From JBCCGG01 sp039029395 (GTDB lineage Bacteria > Pseudomonadota > Alphaproteobacteria > Kiloniellales > JAKSDN01), in assembly GCA_039029395.1 (NCBI GenBank), contig JBCCGG010000003.1, positions 124,001-188,000 on the forward strand: DNA of 64,000 nt, given 5' to 3'. Positions 7,212 through 15,048 of the stretch are shown piece after piece. Below the pieces are notes generated by a model. That model was not told where the DNA came from. It did not search any database and saw only the letters and a program-made list of their open reading frames with translations. A program made the position numbers and the translations under genes. The first letter of the stretch is position 1, and the number at the start of each line of letters is the position of its first letter.

Positions 7212-8294
7212 ATGGACTTGAGCGCCCCCCGCTGGGCCCGCTTCGCCCTGGCCTTGGCGATCGGCGCGCTGGGCGGCGCGCTGGCCAATTGGCTCAACCT
7301 ACCGCTCGCCTGGATGATCGGCTCCATGACGGCGACCACGCTGGCCGCCGCGGCCGGCGCGCCGCTCGCCATGCCCCGGCCCCTGCGCCACGTCATGGTT
7401 GCGGTGCTCGGCGTCATGCTGGGCAGCGGCTTCACGCCGGAGATCCTGCCTCAGCTCTCGGAATGGGGCGTGAGCCTCTTCGTCCTGGTGATCTACAGCG
7501 CGGCCGCGGCGGCGGCCGGCACGGTCTATTTCCGGCGCTGGGCCGGCTACGACCGCACCACCGCCTTTTTCGCCGCCATGCCCGGCGGCCTCTCGGAGAT
7601 GATCCTGGTGGGCGGCGCCATGGGCGGCGACGCCCGGATCATCTCGCTGACCCACGCCGCGCGCATCCTCTTCGTGGTCACCACCCTGCCGATCGCCTTT
7701 CAAATCCTGCTCGGCTACGAGCCGGCCGCCCGTGAAGCGCTGGCCGCCGGCAGCGGCCTGCTCGACGGCCTTTCTCTCAAGGAAGGCGCCCTCTTGCTCG
7801 GTTGCGGCGTGGTCGGCTTTTTGGTCGCCCATCTGCTCAAGCTGCCGGCGGCGGCGATCATCGGGCCCATGGCGGCCAGCGCGGCGCTCCATCTGGCGGG
7901 GATCAGCGAGGCCAAGCCGCCGGACCTGCTGGTCTCGATCGCCCAGGTGGTGATCGGCACATCGGTCGGCTGCCGCTTCGCCGGGGTCACGGCGCGCGTG
8001 ATCGGACGGGCGCTCGCCTTCGCCGCCGGCAGCACCGTGATTTTGCTGGCGATCTCCATGGTCTTCGCGCTCTTGGTGCACGGCCTGACCAGGCTGCCTC
8101 TGGCCGGGCTGGTCATGGCCTATGCGCCCGGCGGCCTGGCCGAGATGAGCCTGATCGCGCTGGTCCTGTCGATCGAGACCGCCTTCGTCGCGACCCACCA
8201 CATGCTGCGGATCTTTCTGATCGTGGTTCTGGCGCCGACTCTGTTCAGGCGCCTGGGCTGGCAGGACCGCGCGGCGCCGAACGATCCGCCGTGA
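7212..8294 (+). CDS. AbrB-family (ammonia monooxygenase-like) membrane protein
   Basis: An integral membrane protein of about 360 residues made of two similar halves, each with several hydrophobic helices. The family signatures LPLAWMIGSMTATT (first half) and LPAAAIIGPMAASAAL (second half) are present, with PGGLSEM and PGGLAEM in matching positions. E. coli AbrB is linked to aidB regulation, but the transported molecule for this family is not established. ATG at 7212 is preferred; an in-frame TTG at 7200 would add four residues. Only a few bases separate it from the HAD gene. Confidence 0.82.
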   Translation: MDLSAPRWARFALALAIGALGGALANWLNLPLAWMIGSMTATTLAAAAGAPLAMPRPLRHVMVAVLGVMLGSGFTPEILPQLSEWGVSLFVLVIYSAAAAAAGTVYFRRWAGYDRTTAFFAAMPGGLSEMILVGGAMGGDARIISLTHAARILFVVTTLPIAFQILLGYEPAAREALAAGSGLLDGLSLKEGALLLGCGVVGFLVAHLLKLPAAAIIGPMAASAALHLAGISEAKPPDLLVSIAQVVIGTSVGCRFAGVTARVIGRALAFAAGSTVILLAISMVFALLVHGLTRLPLAGLVMAYAPGGLAEMSLIALVLSIETAFVATHHMLRIFLIVVLAPTLFRRLGWQDRAAPNDPP

Positions 8295-8314
8295 GCGCCC
8301 GTGCCGGGACGCCG

Positions 8315-9109
8315 TCAGATCGAGGCGGTCAGGCCGCCGTCGACCACCAGCTCCGTGCCGGTGACGTACTTGGCCTCGTCGGAGGCCAGGTAGAGCGCGG
8401 CATAGGCGACGTCCCAGGCATCGCCCATGTGACCCATGGGACATTGGGCGTGGCGCTTCTCGAACATCTCCTCGGCTGAGCTGCCGTAAGCCGCGGTCAA
8501 GGGCGCGACGATCATCGGCGTGTGCATTAGCCCAGGCAGGATCGCGTTGGCCCGAATGCCCCGGGCGGCGTACTCCAGGGCGAGCGCCCGGGTAAAGGAG
8601 ACGACCGCGCCCTTGGACGCGGTGTAGGAGGCATAGGCGACGCCGAGCCAGCGGATCGCGGCGATCGAGGCGATGTTGACGATCGCGCCGCCACCCTGCT
8701 CCAGCATGATCGGCACGACCGCTTTGCAGGTCAGGAACATGGACTTGATGTTGACCGCCATGACCCGGTCCCAAGACTCCTCCGTGGCCTCGACGGGGCC
8801 GCCGACCTCGAGGATGCCGACATTGTTGTGCAGCACGTCGATGCGCCCCAGGGCTTGGGCGCAGGCCTGGGCGAGCTGGTCGACTTGATCGCTTTGGGCG
8901 ACGTCGGCACGGTGGGCGATCGCCTGTCCGCCCTCGGCGGCGATCAGGCCGGCGGTTTCCTCGGCGGCATCCAAATCCCGGTCGACGCAGAAGACCCGGG
9001 CGCCCTCCCGGGCATAGAGCACCGCGGCCGCCTTGCCATTGCCCCAGCCCGGCCCGGAGGAGCCGGCCCCGGTCACCAGAACCGCCTTTTCCGCCATGCG
9101 TCCGGCCAT
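8315..9109 (-). CDS. Short-chain dehydrogenase/reductase
   Basis: A soluble NAD(P)-dependent oxidoreductase of 264 residues. The nucleotide-binding glycine motif is TGAGSSGPGWGNG (13-25), followed by an acidic residue typical of NAD preference in VDRD. NNVG is at 95-98, and the catalytic set is S148, Y162 and K166 (YTASK). The C-terminus ends in VTGTELVVDGGLTASI, as in classical tetrameric SDRs. The ATG at 9109 has AAGGAA about 7 bp upstream; the longer open frame has no homology and runs toward the tRNA gene. It converges on the AbrB-like gene. The substrate is unknown. Confidence 0.88.
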   Translation of the reverse strand: MAGRMAEKAVLVTGAGSSGPGWGNGKAAAVLYAREGARVFCVDRDLDAAEETAGLIAAEGGQAIAHRADVAQSDQVDQLAQACAQALGRIDVLHNNVGILEVGGPVEATEESWDRVMAVNIKSMFLTCKAVVPIMLEQGGGAIVNIASIAAIRWLGVAYASYTASKGAVVSFTRALALEYAARGIRANAILPGLMHTPMIVAPLTAAYGSSAEEMFEKRHAQCPMGHMGDAWDVAYAALYLASDEAKYVTGTELVVDGGLTASI

Positions 9110-9253
9110 GCCCCGCTTCCTTTCCCGCGACTGCTTTATGCCCGCCCCTTCTTGCCAGATCGCCTGGCGCTCGGCCAGGGCCCAGAGGCCGCCCGGCGGT
9201 TGCCTCGCGCCATGGGCTGGGGCATACCTGCGGGACCGGCCGAGCCGAACCAT

Positions 9254-9339
9254 GCGGGCGTGGCGGAATTGGTAGACGCAAGGGACTTAAAATCCCTTGG
9301 GCTTGTCCCGTGCGGGTTCGAGTCCCGCCGCCCGCACCA
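9254..9339 (+). tRNA. tRNA-Leu(TAA)
   Basis: An 86-nt gene with CCA encoded. The acceptor stem GCGGGCG/CGCCCGC is perfect. The anticodon stem AGGGA/TCCCT encloses loop CTTAAAA, giving anticodon TAA. The T arm contains GTTCGAG, and there is the long variable arm expected of a class II tRNA. Confidence 0.95.
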
Positions 9340-9423
9340 GCAATCCGCTGCCGGCCCGGCAAAATTCGGCTTCGAGCAAGGCGTGGATTCGGCCAGTCGG
9401 CGTTCCGGCAGAGCCTTGGACCG

Positions 9424-10290
9424 TTAAACCCGGTGGATCGGCCGGGTCATGCAGGTCGGGCCGCCCTCGCAGCCGATGCACAGAGCCGCCCCGTCGAACA
9501 CGCTGACGGCGATGCCGGCGGCCTCGAGCGCCTGCCGGGTCTCGGGAAAGCCGTCGATCATGATACAGCGGCCCGGCGCGGTGGCGAGCACGTTGAGGCT
9601 GAGCGTGCCGCTCGCCTGGAACTCGTGGTAGGGCGCCTCGATCAGCTGGAAGCCCAAGGCCTCGAGCTTTTGCCACAGGGCGACCGGCATCAGGCGCGCG
9701 CAGACCAGGGCCTTGTCCCGGTCCACCAAGCTGACCAGGGACATGAGGTGCATGCAGGCCGCGGCCCCGCCGTATACCGGCAGATCGAAGGCGAGCACCT
9801 CGACGCCCAGGGGCCGAAGCAGAGCGGCGATCTGAGCGATGCCTTGGTCGTTGGTGCGGAAACCTCTGCCGATCGCGAGCGTTCGCGCGTCGAGCCAGAG
9901 GGTGTCGCCGCCCTCGGCGCGGCCCTCGCCTTGAATCTCGCCCAGAATGGGAATGCCCTCGGCCTGGTAGAAAGCCCGGTGCAGCGCCTGCTCGCCGGCC
10001 CTGAGCGGCTTGCCCGGCGACATCAGGATCGCGCCCTCGGGCGTCATGAGGGAAGCGTCGTAGGTGAAGACCGCGTCGGCGATGCCCCGCTCGTCGCCGT
10101 TCATCCACAGGAGCTCGATGCCGGCGGCCGCCAAGAGCTCGCAGAAGGCCGCGTGATTGCCGGCGACCTTTTCCCGGTCGAAACGCGGCCCGTAGTGCCA
10201 AGCCTGGGCGTCGGCAGCCAACATGGCCGAACCCGGCGCGCGCACGGCGACCCGATGCAAGGGCGCCGTCATGGAAGACAGTCCGTACAT
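9424..10290 (-). CDS. Dimethylarginine dimethylaminohydrolase / amidinotransferase-family protein
   Basis: Probably hydrolyses a guanidino compound such as N-dimethylarginine or arginine. The 288-residue protein has the family layout: FTYDAS near 75-80, EGGDTLWLD (126-134), catalytic histidine H181 in CMHLMS, and nucleophile C280 near the C-terminus in GGPTCMTRPI. Its ATG at 10290 overlaps the stop of the upstream cysteine-hydrolase gene as TGATG, so they are translationally coupled and should act in one pathway under the TetR protein encoded divergently. A GTG at 10293 is an alternative start. Confidence 0.85.
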   Translation of the reverse strand: MYGLSSMTAPLHRVAVRAPGSAMLAADAQAWHYGPRFDREKVAGNHAAFCELLAAAGIELLWMNGDERGIADAVFTYDASLMTPEGAILMSPGKPLRAGEQALHRAFYQAEGIPILGEIQGEGRAEGGDTLWLDARTLAIGRGFRTNDQGIAQIAALLRPLGVEVLAFDLPVYGGAAACMHLMSLVSLVDRDKALVCARLMPVALWQKLEALGFQLIEAPYHEFQASGTLSLNVLATAPGRCIMIDGFPETRQALEAAGIAVSVFDGAALCIGCEGGPTCMTRPIHRV

Positions 10291-10910
10291 CACTCGTTTC
10301 CCTGTACCCGGTTGAGATGGGGCGCGTCGCCGGAGAACAGCGCGCGCGCGTCTTCGCTGGAGATCGCGGTGCAGAACTCGCCGTTCAGGCTGGCGACCGA
10401 AAGGTCGTGCACCAGCTGGGGCTCGTAGTCGGTGCCGTCCAGACCGACCCGGTTCATGGTCGCGCAGGCGTCGTGCACCAGGTAGGTGTCGAAGCCCATG
10501 TTGCCGGCCATGCGCACCGTGGTCTCGACGCAGACGTTGGTGAAGAAGCCGGCGACCACCAAGCGGCCGATCCCGGCGCGGCGCAGCTCGAGCTCGAGCG
10601 AGGTGCCCACGAAGCCGCTGTTGACGTCCTTGGAGACCGTGATCTCGCCGTCCCGCGGCTCGAGACCTTCAAGCTGCTGACCGCTCTCCAAGGAAAGCTT
10701 GAGCGGCGAGCCGGCTTCCCGGGAATCGTGCATGGTGAAGGCGACCAGTCGGCCCGCCTTGCGGCATTCGGCCAGCAGCGCCGCCTGCCGGGCCTCGGCC
10801 TCGGGGTTGTTGCGGCGGCCGGTCGGGCCGCCGTAGTAGGCGGTGTCGTTGACCCCCTTCTGCACGTCGATCAGCAGCAGGGCGGTGGTCTCGTCGAACT
10901 TGCGGATCAT
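10290..10910 (-). CDS. Isochorismatase-family cysteine hydrolase
   Basis: An amidohydrolase-like enzyme of 206 residues with the triad of the family: D15 in LLLIDVQKG, K94 in VSKDVNSGF and C127 in FFTNVCVETTVRMA. Members cleave nicotinamide, carbamoylsarcosine, isochorismate or ureido compounds. Pairing with a DDAH-type enzyme suggests a urea-, ureido- or amide-type intermediate, but this is inference. It is the first gene of a two-gene minus-strand operon, preceded by two tandem operator-like palindromes at 10929-10962. Confidence 0.87.
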   Translation of the reverse strand: MIRKFDETTALLLIDVQKGVNDTAYYGGPTGRRNNPEAEARQAALLAECRKAGRLVAFTMHDSREAGSPLKLSLESGQQLEGLEPRDGEITVSKDVNSGFVGTSLELELRRAGIGRLVVAGFFTNVCVETTVRMAGNMGFDTYLVHDACATMNRVGLDGTDYEPQLVHDLSVASLNGEFCTAISSEDARALFSGDAPHLNRVQGNE

Positions 10911-10928
10911 GGCCCGTCTCCCCTTGAA

Positions 10929-10962
10929 CTATACAAGCGTGTAGTGCTATACAAATGTGTAG
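10929..10962. promoter_or_regulatory. Two tandem TetR-type operators
   Basis: CTATACAAGCGTGTAG (10929-10944) and CTATACAAATGTGTAG (10947-10962) share identical arms, CTATAC-N4-GTGTAG, an imperfect palindrome, and start 18 bp apart. They lie between the divergent tetR and cysteine-hydrolase starts, 18 bp from the latter start codon, so both transcripts should be repressed by the neighbouring TetR protein. Confidence 0.75.
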
Positions 10963-10998
10963 TCAAGAGCAAAATGCAGAGTGCGAAGGAACACGGCC

Positions 10999-11589
10999 AT
11001 GGCATCGAGTGAGACCGGCGATGGCCGGGCACGCCTTTTGGAAGCGACGCTCTCCTGCATGGCTGACTACGGCTACCAGGGCACAACGGTGCGCAAGATC
11101 GCCGAGCGCGCCGAGGTGACCGCCGGGCTGGTGCGCCATCACTTCGACAGCAAGGAGTCCCTGCTGATCGAGAGCTACCGGCAGATCAACCAGGCGGCGC
11201 TCGCGCGCATGGCCGCCGCGGCAAGGGGCGCGGACGGCGAGGAGATCGAGCGGGCCCTGGAGCGTGCGCTTCGCGCCTTCTTTCCGGTCGACCTGAGCGA
11301 CCCAAGGCAGATGCGCATCATGGCCGCCTTCTGGGGCCTGGTGCTGACCAACCCGAAAATTGCCGCGATTCAGCAGGCGACCTATTCGGCCTTTCAGGCT
11401 CACTTCGTCGGCTTGATCGAAGGCCATGCCGGGCCGCGGGACGACGCGCGCGAGATTGCCAACGGCATCATCGCGCTCGCCGACGGCCTGTGGCTGGAGT
11501 GCTGCCTCAATCCCCAGCGCATGACGCCCGAGGCCGCGATCGAAACGGCGCTCGGCTTCGCCCGGGCGCGTATCGCGGCCGCGGACTAG
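10999..11589 (+). CDS. TetR-family repressor (BetI-like)
   Basis: A transcription repressor of 196 residues. The N-terminal helix-turn-helix includes YQGTTVRKIAERAEV and LVRHHFDSKESLL. The C-terminal ligand domain is of the BetI-like type (AAFWGLVLTNP, GLWLECCLNP). The ATG at 10999 has GAAGGA about 10 bp upstream; a GTG at 10981 is less likely. It is divergent from the cysteine hydrolase/DDAH operon, with tandem palindromes between them. Confidence 0.88.
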   Translation: MASSETGDGRARLLEATLSCMADYGYQGTTVRKIAERAEVTAGLVRHHFDSKESLLIESYRQINQAALARMAAAARGADGEEIERALERALRAFFPVDLSDPRQMRIMAAFWGLVLTNPKIAAIQQATYSAFQAHFVGLIEGHAGPRDDAREIANGIIALADGLWLECCLNPQRMTPEAAIETALGFARARIAAAD

Positions 11590-11596
11590 CCGCCGC

Positions 11597-12565
11597 TCAC
11601 GCGACCTTTGGCCGCCAAGCGATAACACCTTCGCTGCGCGCGCGCACTTCCGGCGGCGCAAGGCAGCTGGCGACCACCTCATACCCGCGCGCGCCCGGCG
11701 TCGGCGCGACCCAAATCGGCGGGCTGTGGTTGGCCGGGCACAGGAGAATGGCTTCGTCCGGGCCGACGGCGGCCAGATCGAGAATCGCGCTGGACCGCGT
11801 GAGTAGAAACAGCGGCCGCGCCTTGCCGTCGCGCCAACGCAAATGGGCGATCAGAGCCTGCTGCGTGGCTTCATCCAGTCCCTGCTCCACCATGTCGATC
11901 AGCAGGATCTCCGGCCCTTCGGCTTCCAAGGCGGCGAGCAGAGCGATCAAGGAATCCGACGGCGCCGCGCCGGCCTCGACGAGCGAGTCCATGACCTGAA
12001 TGACCCGCTTATTGAGACCCTCGTCTGCCGAGCCATTGTTTGGCAAGCGCTCGAGGCCGATGAAGGCGGCCCCCGGCAGACGCTCGGCGAGGCGCTGGGC
12101 CAGCTTCGTCTTGCCGCTGAACAGAGGACCGACGATGTAAGTGAGCGCCCGGATATCGCTGAGCTCGAAGCGCTCGCCGCCCCAGGGCCAAGGCAGATCG
12201 AAGGCGACCAGGGGCGTCCCAGGCGGCTCCAAGTGATCCCTCAGGCCGCGAACCTTCTCCAGCTTTGCGGAGACCTCGCGCAGCTGTCGCTCCAAATCCG
12301 TCTGCTGGGCGTTCAAGGTCTGCGCCCTGCCCGGGTCGTCTTCCTTCAAGAGGCTCGCGATTTGCGCCAGGCTAAAGCCGAGGCCGCGTAGGGCGACGAT
12401 CTCGGCGGCACGGCTCATCTGATCAGGACCGTAAGCGCGCCAGCCTCGTGCGCTGCGCAAGGGCGTGATCAGGCCCCGCTGCTCATAGATTCGGAGGGCT
12501 TTGGTGGAGATGCCGAGCGACTTGGCGGCGTCGGCGGGTGTCAGGACGGGGACGGGCGTGCTCAT
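11597..12565 (-). CDS. MerR-type DNA-binding protein fused to P-loop ATPase-like domain
   Basis: A 322-residue protein with two parts. Residues 8-75 form a MerR winged helix (LTPADAAKSLGISTKALRIYEQRGLI, then GWRAYGPDQM and LRGLGFSLAQI), followed by the usual dimerisation coiled coil (about 80-112). Residues about 120-322 replace the normal small effector domain with a nucleotide-binding fold: Walker A GPLFSGKT (146-153), then a Walker B-like ILLIDMVEQGLDE (220-232) and FLLTRSS (253-259), an order similar to ABC-type ATPases but without a clear signature motif. The gene converges on tetR. The target promoter is unknown, possibly its own. Confidence 0.8.
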   Translation of the reverse strand: MSTPVPVLTPADAAKSLGISTKALRIYEQRGLITPLRSARGWRAYGPDQMSRAAEIVALRGLGFSLAQIASLLKEDDPGRAQTLNAQQTDLERQLREVSAKLEKVRGLRDHLEPPGTPLVAFDLPWPWGGERFELSDIRALTYIVGPLFSGKTKLAQRLAERLPGAAFIGLERLPNNGSADEGLNKRVIQVMDSLVEAGAAPSDSLIALLAALEAEGPEILLIDMVEQGLDEATQQALIAHLRWRDGKARPLFLLTRSSAILDLAAVGPDEAILLCPANHSPPIWVAPTPGARGYEVVASCLAPPEVRARSEGVIAWRPKVA

Positions 12566-12800
12566 GGGGACCTCGCTGTGTGCAGGCGGGCACCCTTTAT
12601 CGGGCCGGCCCCAAGGGCCGAGTCAAGAGGCTCCTTTTCCAAGCGGCAAGCCAAACAGCGCGCCTCGAGGCGCTCCCGTTCAACGGAGACTGGAACGTGG
12701 ACCCCAGCATGAGACGGCGCGGACCGCGCGCCCGTGCACAATCCTCCCAGCCTCGCTATACTGCGCCCGTGAAAGTGGGGATCTTTGGGAGGGCTTTGCG

Positions 12801-14567
12801 ATGGAACAGCGGGATCCGGTCGAGACCTGGAAGGAATTGGGCGAACAAAGCCAGCGGGTGGTGCAGGCCTTCGCCGAGCGTCAGCAGCAGGACGGCGGTT
12901 TCTCGGTGTTCAATCCCCAGTCCGTGGCCCAAGCCTTCATGGCCGCCTCGGCCGGGCTGATGGCCGACCCGGCCAAGCTGATGGAAGCCCAGATGCGCTA
13001 TTGGCAGGAGTCCATGGCGCTTTGGCAATCCGCCGCCCAGCGCATGGCCGGGCAAGAAGCGCCGCCGCTCGCCCAGCCGGAGAAGGGCGACCGCCGATTC
13101 AAGGACGACGCCTGGGCCGAGGATCCGCTCTACGACTATCTGAAGCAGTCCTATCTGATGACCTCGCGCTGGGTTCAGGGCGTGGTCCACGACGTGGAGG
13201 GCTTGGACCCCAAGGACAAGGAGAAGGTCGAGTTCTATACCCGCCAGTACTTGAGCGCGCTGTCGCCCACAAACTTCGCCATGACCAATCCCCAGGTGGT
13301 GCGCAAGACCGTGGAGAGCGGCGGCGAAAATCTTTTGGCCGGCCTGAAGCATCTGCTCGACGACCTGGAGCAAGGCAAGGGCCGCCTGCAGATATCCATG
13401 ACCGACCAGAAGGCCTTCGAAGTGGGCGAGAACGTTGCGGTCACCCCGGGCAAGGTGGTCTACCAGAACGAGCTGATGCAGCTGATCCAGTATTCGCCTT
13501 CCACCGACAAGGTGCACAAGCGGCCCCTGCTTTTCGTGCCGCCGTGGATCAACAAGTTCTACGTGCTCGACCTGCAGCCCAAGAACAGCCTGATTAAGTG
13601 GGTCGTCGACCAGGGCCACACGCTGTTCGTGGTATCCTGGACCAACCCGAGCAAGGAGCTGGCCCACAAGTCCTTCGAGGATTACATGCAAGAAGGGCCC
13701 CTGGCCGCGCTCGAGGCCATGGAACAGGCAACCGGCGAGCGCGAATTCAATGTGCTGGGCTTTTGCATCGGCGGCATCCTGATGGTCGCGACGCTGGCCT
13801 ACCTGGCGGCCCGTGGCGACAAGCGGGTCAACTCGGCGACCTTCCTGGCGACCATGGTCGACCTCAAGGACGTCGGCGAGGTCTCGGTCTTCATCGACGA
13901 GGACCAGCTGAAGTCGCTCGAGGCCCACGTCGCCGAGAAGGGCTATCTGGAAGGCCACCACATGGCCGACATGTTCAACATGATGCGCGAAAACGACCTG
14001 ATCTGGTCCTTCGTGGTCAACAACTACCTGATGGGCCGCGACCCCATGCGCTTCGACCTGCTCTATTGGAACTCGGACTCGACGCGCCTGCCGGCGGCCA
14101 TGCTGGTCTACTATCTGAAGAAGGTCTATCAGGAGAACGGCCTGGCCAAGCCGGGCTGCCTGGAGCTATCGGACGTCAAGATCGACGTCACCAAGATCAA
14201 GACGTCGAGCTACTTCCTGGCGACCAAGGACGACCACATCGCGCCCTGGATCTCGAGCTATCCGGCGACCCAGCTGTTCGCCGGCCCGGTCAAGTTCGTG
14301 CTCGGCGCCTCGGGCCACATCGCCGGCGTGATCAACCCACCGGCGGCCAACAAGTACTGCTACTGGACCAACAGCAATACACCGGCCGACGCCGACGCCT
14401 GGCTGGCCGGCGCCAAGAGCCACGAGGGCTCCTGGTGGACCGATTGGGGCAAGTGGCTGGCGCGCAAGGGCGGCCCCAAGGTCGCCGCGCGCACGCCCGG
14501 TGACGGCAAGCTCAAGGCGATCGAGGACGCGCCCGGCAGCTACGTGAAGGTGCGCGCGAGCGAGTAG
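12801..14567 (+). CDS. phaC: Class I poly(3-hydroxyalkanoate) synthase
   Basis: Polymerises 3-hydroxyacyl-CoA into storage polyester on granules. The length of 588 residues is normal for class I. The N-terminal domain carries the PhaC_N features (FNPQSVAQAF, then SPTNFAMTNPQV). The alpha/beta-hydrolase core has the modified lipase box GFCIGG with nucleophile C322, D478 (TKDDHIAPW) and H506 (GASGHIAGV). The ATG at 12801 follows GGGAGGGC at suitable spacing. No phaA, phaB or phasin gene lies next to it. Confidence 0.95.
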   Translation: MEQRDPVETWKELGEQSQRVVQAFAERQQQDGGFSVFNPQSVAQAFMAASAGLMADPAKLMEAQMRYWQESMALWQSAAQRMAGQEAPPLAQPEKGDRRFKDDAWAEDPLYDYLKQSYLMTSRWVQGVVHDVEGLDPKDKEKVEFYTRQYLSALSPTNFAMTNPQVVRKTVESGGENLLAGLKHLLDDLEQGKGRLQISMTDQKAFEVGENVAVTPGKVVYQNELMQLIQYSPSTDKVHKRPLLFVPPWINKFYVLDLQPKNSLIKWVVDQGHTLFVVSWTNPSKELAHKSFEDYMQEGPLAALEAMEQATGEREFNVLGFCIGGILMVATLAYLAARGDKRVNSATFLATMVDLKDVGEVSVFIDEDQLKSLEAHVAEKGYLEGHHMADMFNMMRENDLIWSFVVNNYLMGRDPMRFDLLYWNSDSTRLPAAMLVYYLKKVYQENGLAKPGCLELSDVKIDVTKIKTSSYFLATKDDHIAPWISSYPATQLFAGPVKFVLGASGHIAGVINPPAANKYCYWTNSNTPADADAWLAGAKSHEGSWWTDWGKWLARKGGPKVAARTPGDGKLKAIEDAPGSYVKVRASE

Positions 14568-14579
14568 GGCGTAGGCCGG

Positions 14580-14615
14580 CCCTCACCCTGTCCCTCTCCC
14601 GGGGGGAGAGGGGAC
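14580..14615 (+). repeat. Left inverted repeat of DUF559 unit
   Basis: It starts CCCTCACCCT, then TCCCTCTCCC and GGGAGAGGGGAC, and matches the reverse complement of 14999-15035 with few differences near the centre. Confidence 0.75.
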
Positions 14616-14966
14616 GCAGCGGCTCGGCTCGGCTTCTTGGTCAAGCGTTTCGAGAATTCGTTGGAGCACGCCGTCTAAGTTGCCAAGCACTTCGTTGTTC
14701 CAAAACCGCAGAACACGGCATCCACGCGACTGGAGCCAGTGGTCGCGCTCAGTGTCGCGGCCCGCGTCGAGGGCGTGTTGACCCCCATCCAGCTCGATGA
14801 CGAGACGCGCGGCTGAACAATAGAAGTCGACGATGTAGGGGCCCATCGGATGCTGGCGACGAAACTTCGCACCGCCGAGCTGGCGGTCCCGCAAGCGCCG
14901 CCACAACAGCTTCTCTGCATCTGTCGAGCGTCGACGTAGATATCGGCTGATTTCGGTCCTGGACAT
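14583..14966 (-). CDS. DUF559 endonuclease-fold protein
   Basis: A 127-residue protein with the DUF559 (very-short-patch-repair-like, PD-(D/E)XK) fold. It contains LRRRSTDAEKLLWRRLRD, the GAKFRRQHPMGPYIVDFYC segment with the catalytic-type aspartate, LVIELDGGQH and GCRVLRFWNNEVL. The function of this widespread family is not established, although a nuclease is predicted. The start at 14966 is the first ATG with family homology; open sequence further upstream is the inverted repeat. The last residues (PSPPGRGTG) are repeat-encoded. Confidence 0.8.
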   Translation of the reverse strand: MSRTEISRYLRRRSTDAEKLLWRRLRDRQLGGAKFRRQHPMGPYIVDFYCSAARLVIELDGGQHALDAGRDTERDHWLQSRGCRVLRFWNNEVLGNLDGVLQRILETLDQEAEPSRCVPSPPGRGTG

Positions 14967-14998
14967 CCGCCTTAGAGTACATCGGTCGGTCCACCGCC

Positions 14999-15035
14999 GT
15001 CCCCTCTCCCTCTGGGAGAGGGTTAGGGTGAGGGC
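14999..15035 (-). repeat. Right inverted repeat of DUF559 unit
   Basis: Inverted copy of 14580-14615; on the minus strand it reads GCCCTCACCCTAACCCTC and ends GGGAGAGGGGAC. It lies 13 bp from the stop of the FAH-family gene. Confidence 0.75.
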
Positions 15036-15048
15036 CTCGCGCCAGCGA

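Larger units (their letters stand above)
14580..15035. mobile_element. Palindrome-flanked DUF559 unit
   Basis: A unit of about 456 bp consisting of a DUF559 gene between two inverted copies of a 36-37 bp repeat. Each repeat is itself partly palindromic (CCCTCTCCC then GGGAGAGGGG). The C-terminus of the protein is encoded by the left repeat. This looks like a small repeat-bounded mobile or once-mobile unit; no transposase is present and no target-site duplication is evident. Confidence 0.55.

Noticed and set aside
7299..9362. 687-residue open frame on the minus strand
   Set aside because: It lies opposite the AbrB-like gene and out of frame with the SDR; composition is Arg/Gly/Ala-rich with no domain. 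It is a high-GC shadow.
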